Of a stretch of DNA of 8,343 bases, positions 1 through 4,851 are shown one piece after another. How positions within the stretch are numbered: the stretch's first letter is position 1; each line of letters opens with the position of its first letter. The notes under the pieces are model-generated. The model did no database searches. It had not been told where the DNA came from and saw only the letters and a list, made by a program, of their open reading frames with translations. The stretch is from an uncultured Spirochaetaceae bacterium (GTDB lineage Bacteria > Spirochaetota > Spirochaetia > Treponematales > UBA12059), in contig CALKWG010000352.1 of the NCBI GenBank assembly GCA_938004315.1, positions 1-8,343 on the forward strand, written 5' to 3'. The translations under genes were made by a program, and so were the position numbers.

Positions 1-364
1 CGGCGCCTGCCGAAGGCGAAGCGGCACGGCTTGCGGAGGCCGGCGCTTCAGCCGGGCCGCCGGGCACGAGCTCCCAGGAGCCGTTCCGCTCGGCCAGGCC
101 GAAGGCAACGGCGCCGATTTCGACGACGCGATCCGAGGCGGCGTCTAGGCCGGTGGTCTCGAAGTCGAAGGCGACGAAGCGGGCCTTGGCCAGGATGGCG
201 CGGAGTACCTCCAGGTCGGCCTCCGAGAGGCGCTCGGCGCCGCCCGATCGGCCGCCTCGATGGTTGCCCGACGAGCCCGAGCCTCCGAAGCGCGAGCCCG
301 GCGGGCTGCCCCGCCAGGCTTGGTCGCGTCCGCGCCAGCCGGGGCGCGAGGAGCCCTCGCTCAA
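1..364 (-). CDS. DnaQ-like 3'-5' exonuclease, N-terminal part (runs off left edge)
   Basis: An open frame on the minus strand runs to the window edge without a stop, so about 121 N-terminal codons are visible. Residues 63-88 (FVAFDFETTGLDAASDRVVE, then IGAVAF) are the classical Exo I motif of DEDD exonucleases (DnaQ / Pol III epsilon, RNase T family), with the metal ligands D67 and E69. No ATG lies upstream of the motif in this frame. I chose a TTG at 364-362 that overlaps the stop of the upstream mutase gene, with AAGG at 375-372 and a 7-nt spacer. Residues 2-45 are Gly/Ser/Arg-rich and probably disordered. After strand beta-2 there is another Ala/Ser/Pro-rich stretch (about residues 100-121) where family members normally continue the fold. 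It is the third gene of the minus-strand operon. Whether it is a true epsilon subunit, a stand-alone exonuclease or a DnaQ/helicase fusion cannot be told from this part. Confidence 0.8.
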   Translation of the reverse strand, partial: MSEGSSRPGWRGRDQAWRGSPPGSRFGGSGSSGNHRGGRSGGAERLSEADLEVLRAILAKARFVAFDFETTGLDAASDRVVEIGAVAFGLAERNGSWELVPGGPAEAPASASRAASPSAGA

Positions 365-2109
365 CCCAAGACCTTCTTGATGTCGGCCTCGATGGCGGCG
401 ACCTTGCGGGCGCTTTCGGCCTTGGCCGTGGCCAGGCCGCCGGCGCCGGCTTCGGTGCGCGCCAGGATATAGTACTTGATCTTAGGCTCGGTGCCGCTCG
501 GGCGCACGGTCACCAAGGTACCGTCCTCCAGGTACCACTGGATCACGTCGCTCGCGGGGAGCTCGGCCGGCCGGGCCGTGGACGGATCGGCGGCGTCCCA
601 GACTAAGCCCGTCTTGATGTCGCGTATGCGCACGACCTTGACGCCGCCTAGGGCCTTGGGCTGGTCCTTGCGGTAGGCCTCCATGATGCCGCGCATGATG
701 TCCATGCCCTTGGGGCCCTCGAAATACTTGTTGATGCCGCGCTCTTCGTGATAGCCGTGCTCCAGGTAGAGCTCGTCTAAGCGCTCTAGGAGGCCCTTGC
801 CCTTGCTGCGCCAGTAGAGCGTGAGCTCGGCGGTCATGGCGGCGGCGCTGATGCCGTCCTTGTCGCGCACCTCGGTCTCCACGAGGTAGCCGTAGCTCTC
901 CTCGGTGGCGTAGACGAAGTCGATGCCCTCCTCCTCGAAGCGGCGCATGGCGTCGGCTATCCATTTGAAGCCGGTCAGGCACTCGCGCGACTCGGCGCCG
1001 TAGGCCGCGGCTATGCGCGACTGTAGGGCGGTGGTGACGATGCTACGGATGGCGCCGGGGCGCTTGGGCATGCGGCCTAGCTCCTTGAGCGATAGAAGGA
1101 TGTAATCGAGCTGCAGGGCGCCCAGCTGGTTGCCGGAGATCAGGGCGTACTCGCCCTTGCCGTCGGGCACGGCTATGCCTAAGCGGTCGGCGTCCGGGTC
1201 GGTGGCCATGACCACGTCGGCCTTGAGCTTCTTGCCTAGCTCGATGGCCATCTTGAGGGCCGCGGCCTCCTCCGGGTTGGGGTAGGAGACCGTGGGGAAG
1301 TTGCCGTCGGGCTCGCGCTGCTCGGGCACGGTGGCCACCGAGAGCCCGAGCTCGCCCATGACGCGCTCGAAGTGCAGGGCGCCGGTGCCGTGCAGCGGGG
1401 TGTAGACGAGCTTCACGTCCTTGGCCAGGGCTTTGAAGAGCTCGGGCCTGAAGAGCTTGGATTTGACCATGGCCACGTAGGGCTCGTCCACTTCCTTGTC
1501 GATCATGACGAGGAGGCCCTTGGCCAGGGCCTCGGCCTTATCGATGTACTTGATCTCCTTGACCGCGTTGACCTTGTCTATGATGCCGACGTCGTGCGGC
1601 TCGATGACCTGGGCGCCGTCGTTCCAGTAGGCCTTGTAGCCGTTATAGGCCGGCGGGTTGTGGCTGGCGGTGACCACGACGCCGGTATCGGCCTTCAGGA
1701 GGCGGATGGCGTATGAAAGCTCCGGCGTGGGGCGCAGGGCGCTGAACAGGTAGGCCTTGATGCCGTTGGCGGCGAAAATGAGGGCGGTATCCAGGGCGAA
1801 CTGGGCAGAATAGCGACGGGAGTCGTAGGCGACGCAGGCCGACAGCGGCTTACCCGTCACGCTGGCCTTGATGTAGTCGCACATGCCTTGGGTGGCGCGG
1901 CGTACCACGTAGGAGTTCATGCGGTTATAGCCGCCGCCTATGACGCCGCGGAGGCCTCCGGTGCCGAATTCGAGGTCGCGATAGAAGCGGTCTTCAAGTT
2001 CCTTCAGGTCGTTCGCGGCCAGGAGCTTCTCGACCTCGGCTTTGAAGGCGGGGTCGCTCTCTTTAGAGAGGTAATCATGGGCGCGCGCGACGATATCGTT
2101 ATGGTTCAT
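361..2109 (-). CDS. alpha-D-phosphohexomutase (phosphoglucomutase/phosphomannomutase)
   Basis: A 582-aa member of the alpha-D-phosphohexomutase superfamily, which interconverts hexose 1- and 6-phosphates in the cytoplasm through a phosphoserine intermediate. All four signature regions are present. The phosphoserine loop is TASHNP at 147-152 (catalytic Ser149). The metal loop is DPDADR at 304-309. The sugar-specificity loop region is ATEESYGY at 401-408. The phosphate-binding loop is RPSGTEPK at 536-543. FGTGGLRG at 48-55 is the typical N-terminal element of the long PGM/PMM type. The length fits the roughly 570-600-aa bacterial phosphoglucomutase/phosphomannomutase class rather than the shorter AlgC or GlmM class. 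Glucose-1-phosphate/glucose-6-phosphate is the most likely substrate pair, but mannose phosphates or deoxyribose phosphates cannot be excluded from motifs. The start ATG has GGAGG at 2122-2118 with an 8-nt spacer. It lies 30 bp after the phosphatase gene and overlaps the exonuclease start, so the three are probably co-transcribed. Confidence 0.93.
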   Translation of the reverse strand: MNHNDIVARAHDYLSKESDPAFKAEVEKLLAANDLKELEDRFYRDLEFGTGGLRGVIGGGYNRMNSYVVRRATQGMCDYIKASVTGKPLSACVAYDSRRYSAQFALDTALIFAANGIKAYLFSALRPTPELSYAIRLLKADTGVVVTASHNPPAYNGYKAYWNDGAQVIEPHDVGIIDKVNAVKEIKYIDKAEALAKGLLVMIDKEVDEPYVAMVKSKLFRPELFKALAKDVKLVYTPLHGTGALHFERVMGELGLSVATVPEQREPDGNFPTVSYPNPEEAAALKMAIELGKKLKADVVMATDPDADRLGIAVPDGKGEYALISGNQLGALQLDYILLSLKELGRMPKRPGAIRSIVTTALQSRIAAAYGAESRECLTGFKWIADAMRRFEEEGIDFVYATEESYGYLVETEVRDKDGISAAAMTAELTLYWRSKGKGLLERLDELYLEHGYHEERGINKYFEGPKGMDIMRGIMEAYRKDQPKALGGVKVVRIRDIKTGLVWDAADPSTARPAELPASDVIQWYLEDGTLVTVRPSGTEPKIKYYILARTEAGAGGLATAKAESARKVAAIEADIKKVLG

Positions 2110-2139
2110 AGGAAGGGCCTCCGGTTTTCAAGGTATGGA

Positions 2140-2814
2140 TTAGTATAGCTGTTTTTCGCCCGCGTGCCAAAGGCCGTAGAGCGGCGGGATGTCGGCCATG
2201 GACCGCGCTATCACGCGGGCGCCCGCGCCTAGGAGCTCGGCTTCGTCGCGGAAGCCCCAGGCTGCGCCGACGCCGAACATGCCGGCAGCGACGGCGGTGA
2301 GCATATCCACGTCGGAGTCGCCTACGAAGGCGCAGTCGGCGGGCGCGACGCCCAGGGCCGCCGCGGCCTCTAAGGCGCCGTCCGGCTCGGGCTTTAAGGG
2401 CTTACCCGGTAATCCCCCGCGTACGAAGCCGAAAGGTATGTCGGGGAACAGGGCGGTCATCACCCGTTGGGCGATGTCGTCGGGCTTATTGGTCAGTACC
2501 GCCAGGCCCGCCCCGCGCCCGGCTAGCTCGCGCAGGGCTTCTATCGCGCCGGGGTAGGGCGTCGACTGGCCGGGGCCTAAATCCTTATAGAGCGCAAAGC
2601 AGTACTCGTAGAACTCAGCAAAGTCGTACGCCGTGCCTTGCGGCGCCACCGCCTGCACGAGCTTGGTGAAGCCGCGGCCGACCATGCGCTTATAGTCCTC
2701 CGTCGGGTGCTCAGGCCAGCCGCGCTCCCGCAGTATGCCGTTCATGAAGCCGGCTATGTCCTTCAAGGTGTCTACCAAGGTGCCGTCTAGGTCGAAAATA
2801 AAGGCTTTGATCAT
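2140..2814 (-). CDS. gph: HAD-superfamily phosphatase, phosphoglycolate phosphatase-like
   Basis: A 224-aa haloacid dehalogenase-type phosphatase. Motif I is FDLDGTLVDT, with nucleophile D8 and acid/base D10. Motif II is LTNK with T108. Motif III is the lysine K141 in KPLKPEPD. Motif IV is GDSDVDM at 165-171, with metal-binding D166 and D170. The helical cap lies between motifs I and II (about residues 15-85), which is subclass C1, and the overall pattern matches Gph/PGP-like and beta-phosphoglucomutase-like enzymes. 2-Phosphoglycolate, produced for example during repair of 3'-phosphoglycolate DNA ends, is the usual assignment. Substrate range in this family is broad, so a general sugar-phosphate phosphatase is also possible, particularly next to a phosphohexomutase. 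It is the first gene of the minus-strand operon. No good Shine-Dalgarno precedes the ATG, and the predicted -10 ends only 6 nt before it, so the mRNA may be leaderless or nearly so. Confidence 0.85.
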   Translation of the reverse strand: MIKAFIFDLDGTLVDTLKDIAGFMNGILRERGWPEHPTEDYKRMVGRGFTKLVQAVAPQGTAYDFAEFYEYCFALYKDLGPGQSTPYPGAIEALRELAGRGAGLAVLTNKPDDIAQRVMTALFPDIPFGFVRGGLPGKPLKPEPDGALEAAAALGVAPADCAFVGDSDVDMLTAVAAGMFGVGAAWGFRDEAELLGAGARVIARSMADIPPLYGLWHAGEKQLY

Positions 2815-2820
2815 GGCCGT

Positions 2821-2849
2821 ATTGTACCTACGGCGCGCGATCGTGATAA
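2821..2849 (-). promoter_or_regulatory. sigma70-type promoter of the phosphatase-mutase-exonuclease operon
   Basis: On the minus strand, TTATCA (plus 2844-2849; 4/6 to TTGACA) is followed by a 17-bp spacer and TACAAT (plus 2821-2826; 5/6 to TATAAT). The -10 ends 6 nt before the phosphatase ATG (2814), so transcription should start at or within a base or two of the start codon. It overlaps almost completely with an oppositely directed promoter. Prediction from sequence only. Confidence 0.55.
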
Positions 2850-2850
2850 T
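2822..2850 (+). promoter_or_regulatory. sigma70-type promoter of the RNA methyltransferase gene
   Basis: TTGTAC (2822-2827; 4/6 to TTGACA), exact 17-bp spacer, then GATAAT (2845-2850; 5/6 to TATAAT). Initiation would fall around 2857, giving a short leader that contains the Shine-Dalgarno at 2858-2863 and starts translation at ATG 2871. This argues against the upstream in-frame TTG at 2856. Each promoter's -35 overlaps the -10 of the divergent one, so only one polymerase could occupy the region at a time. Confidence 0.55.
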
Positions 2851-2870
2851 GGGTTTTGAGGGGGACGGGG

Positions 2871-3701
2871 ATGGGCGGCGCCGATTTTAACGAATACTTC
2901 TCGCGTCTCTTTACGGCGCGTTGGCCGATTCTAAAAGCCGCGCTCCTTTCGCCGAACGACGCGGTCGATTGGTCGGTGGGGCTCATGGCCGGTTATCGCT
3001 TGGACGCGGCCTCGGTGGTCGCCGGCTTGGCCCTTCGTCTAGCGGAGCTCAGGCCCGGTGACGAGGTCTTGGACGCCTGCGCCGCCCCCGGGGGCAAGAC
3101 CCTCTTGCTGGCCGGCCGCCTGGCCGGGGGCGCCGCTATCGTGGCCAATGAGCTATCGAGCGAGCGTCGGCGCCGCTTGTCAGACGTCCTGGGTGCGCAT
3201 CTACCGCCGGGCCAGCGCGGGCGCGTCAAGGTGGCCGGTTTCGATGCGGCGGCGGCCGGCGGGCGCTTAAGCGAGCGCGGGCGCTTCTCGGCCATACTCC
3301 TCGACGCGCCCTGTTCAAGCGAGCGTCACGTCCTCTCAAGCGCCAAGGCCTTGGAAGAGTGGAGCCCGGCGCGTATCAAATCCCTGGCCCAACGGCAGTG
3401 GGCCCTACTCTCGAGTTGCTTCCTCATGCTCAAGCCAGGCGGGAGCCTCGTGTACGCGACTTGCGCCCTGTCGCCTGCGGAGAACGATGGTCCGCTCGGG
3501 CGGCTCCTAAAAAAATACGGCGGGGAGGCCGAGCTCGACCTCCTCGCCGACCTTGAGCTTGAGGGCTACGCGGCCGCGCTCGGCCGCCCGGCCTTGGCGA
3601 GCGGCGCCGAGCGCAGCGAACACGGCGTCTTTTTCAGCCCCGATAGGACGGGCGGCGCCGGGCCCTTGTATGTGGCCAGGCTACGCAAGGCGTCGGCCTA
3701 A
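2871..3701 (+). CDS. NOL1/NOP2/Sun (RsmB/NSUN-type) RNA m5C methyltransferase
   Basis: A 276-aa SAM-dependent RNA cytosine-5 methyltransferase of the RsmB/RsmF/NSUN family. Motif I is DACAAPGGKT at 68-77 (SAM binding). N93-E94 and D125 are the following SAM-contacting acidic positions. Motif IV is DAPCSS at 145-150 with the resolving Cys148. Motif VI is YATCALSPAEND at 195-206 with the catalytic Cys198. The ERH after DAPCSS resembles the organellar NSUN4 subgroup (DVPCTTDRH) more than RsmB (DVPCSG). The protein is short: there is no NusB-like N-terminal domain as in RsmB and no PUA-like C-terminal extension as in RsmF, so the target (probably rRNA) is unknown. I chose ATG 2871 over TTG 2856 because GAGGGG at 2858-2863 gives a 7-nt spacer and the predicted transcription start lies near 2857. 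It converges on the small coiled-coil gene. Confidence 0.88.
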   Translation: MGGADFNEYFSRLFTARWPILKAALLSPNDAVDWSVGLMAGYRLDAASVVAGLALRLAELRPGDEVLDACAAPGGKTLLLAGRLAGGAAIVANELSSERRRRLSDVLGAHLPPGQRGRVKVAGFDAAAAGGRLSERGRFSAILLDAPCSSERHVLSSAKALEEWSPARIKSLAQRQWALLSSCFLMLKPGGSLVYATCALSPAENDGPLGRLLKKYGGEAELDLLADLELEGYAAALGRPALASGAERSEHGVFFSPDRTGGAGPLYVARLRKASA

Positions 3702-3754
3702 AACCCCTCGGCGGCCTTGGCTGTCATACGCCGCCGCTAAGGCCGCCGCCGGGG
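3700..3754 (-). terminator. hairpin terminator of the coiled-coil protein gene
   Basis: CGGCGGCCTT (3709-3718) pairs perfectly with AAGGCCGCCG (3739-3748). The outer CCCC (3704-3707) pairs with GGGG (3751-3754) across a 1x2 internal loop, giving a 14-bp GC-rich stem with a 20-nt loop. Read on the minus strand it is followed directly by TTTT (3703-3700), as in an intrinsic terminator with a short U-tract. On the plus strand no U-run follows, so termination of the methyltransferase transcript here is less sure. Confidence 0.5.
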
Positions 3755-3784
3755 CTCATGGCGCCGTCGCTAAGGCCGCCGCCG
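3729..3784. repeat. imperfect tandem repeat, 33-bp period, in the convergent gap
   Basis: A 23-bp unit (3729-3751) recurs at 3762-3784 with one substitution (C to T at the sixth base), a 33-bp period. Both copies contain AAGGCCGCCG, the right arm of the terminator stem, so either copy could pair with the left arm at 3709-3718. It may be a simple local duplication in low-complexity GC-rich DNA. Confidence 0.5.
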
Positions 3785-3791
3785 TGATCCA

Positions 3792-4133
3792 TTACTCTTC
3801 CTTTAAGTCCTCGGTCTTCCCGCCTTTTTGGCGAAACGACTCTTCCTTCGATTCGATGGCCGCCTCTAGCTCCTGTAGGCGCGCGATGGTTTCTCGTAAG
3901 GCCGGGCTTTCCTTGGATACGCTCTGCTGGCCCTTCTCGACGAGCAGCTCGTAGACTTCGGCGCCGAGACGCGCGGTCAGTTTCTGGGCCTGAGACCTCA
4001 GCTGCATGATCTCCATCTTAATGACGCCGAGCTCGCCCCATTGCTGCGCCTTGTCGCCGACCTTGCCTAGGATATCCTTGGACGCCGCCATGCCCTGCTC
4101 GACGAACTGCTTGATGTTGTCAGATAACGCCAT
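3792..4133 (-). CDS. small coiled-coil protein, function unknown
   Basis: A 113-aa soluble, highly charged, almost entirely helical protein without signal peptide, transmembrane segment or cysteine. Residues 1-30 look amphipathic. A central conserved-looking block, GELGVIKMEIMQLRSQAQKL (33-52) followed by LGAEVYELLVEKG (56-68), is followed by a heptad-like helix at about 78-103 and an acidic/basic tail. I do not assign a function. Similar small helical proteins with an 'LGxxVY' block occur as conserved hypotheticals in several bacteria, from memory and unchecked. The start is well supported: AGGAGG (4145-4140) with a 6-nt spacer to ATG 4133-4131. It is monocistronic, convergent with the methyltransferase gene and divergent from nrdR. 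Confidence 0.8.
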   Translation of the reverse strand: MALSDNIKQFVEQGMAASKDILGKVGDKAQQWGELGVIKMEIMQLRSQAQKLTARLGAEVYELLVEKGQQSVSKESPALRETIARLQELEAAIESKEESFRQKGGKTEDLKEE

Positions 4134-4178
4134 CGCCTTCCTCCTTTTCGTATCAGGCGCTACAAGGCGCCGAGGCTA

Positions 4179-4208
4179 AGTATACTACGCCGCGGTCGCG
4201 GAGGCGAA
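4179..4208 (-). promoter_or_regulatory. possible promoter of the coiled-coil protein gene
   Basis: On the minus strand TATACT (plus 4179-4184; 5/6 to TATAAT) is preceded, with 18-bp spacing, by only a poor -35 (TTCGCC, plus 4203-4208). Predicted start near 4172 would give a leader of about 40 nt that includes the AGGAGG. The weak -35 makes this tentative. Confidence 0.3.
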
Positions 4209-4237
4209 AAGATTTTTCATTTGCTTTCGAATCTATA

Positions 4238-4266
4238 TTGACAGTCGTTGAAATCGGCACTATATC
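4238..4266 (+). promoter_or_regulatory. sigma70-type promoter of the nrd operon
   Basis: A perfect TTGACA (4238-4243), an exact 17-bp spacer, and TATATC (4261-4266; 4/6 to TATAAT). Transcription would start near 4273, leaving a leader of about 105 nt before nrdR. The -10 lies inside the better NrdR box, so repressor and polymerase would compete. Confidence 0.6.
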
Positions 4267-4272
4267 CTGTAT
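4257..4272. promoter_or_regulatory. NrdR box 1 (operator)
   Basis: GCACTATATCCTGTAT matches the palindromic NrdR consensus as I know it (ACACTATATATTGTGT-like) at 12 of 16 positions, with the CACTATAT left arm intact. It covers the predicted -10 hexamer (4261-4266), the position expected for repression. It lies directly upstream of nrdR and an nrdDG operon, the standard NrdR regulon. Confidence 0.6.
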
Positions 4273-4288
4273 GGCGATTCTGAAGCAT

Positions 4289-4304
4289 CTACAAGCCCTT
4301 GTAT
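4289..4304. promoter_or_regulatory. possible NrdR box 2 (operator)
   Basis: CTACAAGCCCTTGTAT contains a perfect palindrome, TACAAG-CC-CTTGTA (4290-4303). Its outer ACAA/TTGT arms fit the NrdR-box arms but its centre is GC-rich instead of TATA. It starts 32 bp after box 1, leaving a 16-bp spacer. This same-face spacing of about three helical turns is typical of tandem NrdR boxes and is the main reason for the call. Confidence 0.45.
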
Positions 4305-4378
4305 AGCCTGCATTGCAAGAAGTATACCAACAGCGCTGAGCTTCTACGCCTATTTTTGAAACCGGAGGCTTTTTTCTT

Positions 4379-4849
4379 ATGCGCTGCCCCCACTGCCTGT
4401 CTATGGACGACAGGGTCATAGATTCACGCACCTTGGCTAACGGCGAGAGCATCCGTCGCCGTCGCGAATGCCTCGGTTGCGGCTTCCGATTTACCAGTTA
4501 CGAGCGCATCGAGGAGAAGCCCCTCATGGTCGTCAAGCGCGACGGCCGGCGCGAGCCCTTCGACCGTTCCAAGCTCGAGCGCGGCCTGCAGCGCGCCCTC
4601 GAGAAGCGGCCGATCTCCCAGATGTCCATAGAGAACATCTTGAACGAGATCGAGGACGAGGCGGCCATGGCCGGCAAGGGCGCCAACGAGCTGCCTTCGT
4701 CCATGCTCGGCGAGATGACCCTGCATAAGCTCTACGCCGTGGATAAGGTCGCCTATATACGTTTCGCCAGCGTCTACCGGAAATTCGAGAGCCTCGACGA
4801 GTTCATTCAAGAAGTGGAGCGCCTCGTTTCGGCGCGGGAGGGTGAGTGA
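4379..4849 (+). CDS. nrdR: NrdR, nucleotide-sensing repressor of ribonucleotide reductase genes
   Basis: A 156-aa NrdR of normal family length. The N-terminal zinc ribbon has the ligands C3, C6, C31 and C34 (MRCPHC ... [14 protein letters not shown]), and basic residues R26-R29 face DNA. The ATP-cone follows from about 47 to 137 ([17 protein letters not shown] ... [13 protein letters not shown]). NrdR binds ATP/dATP through this cone and represses nrd promoters at paired NrdR boxes when dNTP supply is adequate. Two box-like sites lie upstream here, so it probably controls itself and the downstream reductase genes. GGAGG (4364-4368) precedes the ATG by 10 nt through a T-rich spacer. The TGA stop overlaps a possible GTG start and lies 2 bp before the preferred ATG of nrdD, so translation is probably coupled. 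Confidence 0.96.
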   Translation: MRCPHCLSMDDRVIDSRTLANGESIRRRRECLGCGFRFTSYERIEEKPLMVVKRDGRREPFDRSKLERGLQRALEKRPISQMSIENILNEIEDEAAMAGKGANELPSSMLGEMTLHKLYAVDKVAYIRFASVYRKFESLDEFIQEVERLVSAREGE

Positions 4850-4851
4850 CG

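Noticed and set aside
482..982. Long open frames antisense to or out of frame with the mutase, NrdD and other genes
   Set aside because: Their products are Arg/Ala/Gly/Pro-rich, as expected from shifted reading of GC-rich genes, and lie wholly within genes with complete family motifs.
2856..2870. TTG at 2856 as start of the RNA methyltransferase
   Set aside because: It coincides with the predicted transcription start and overlaps the Shine-Dalgarno that correctly serves ATG 2871.
4228..4243. A third NrdR box overlapping the -35
   Set aside because: Only about 9 of 16 positions match, mostly in one half, and its 29-bp distance from box 1 does not fit the usual spacing.
4305..4378. Riboswitch or attenuator in the nrdR leader (AGAAG/CTTCT and TTGTATA/TATACCAA pairings)
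   Set aside because: Only short stems with large loops are visible, and no conserved riboswitch core or terminator follows.
4153..4452. A 99-aa minus-strand open frame across the nrd control region
   Set aside because: It crosses the nrd promoter and the nrdR start, has no convincing ribosome site, and its translation shows no recognisable family.
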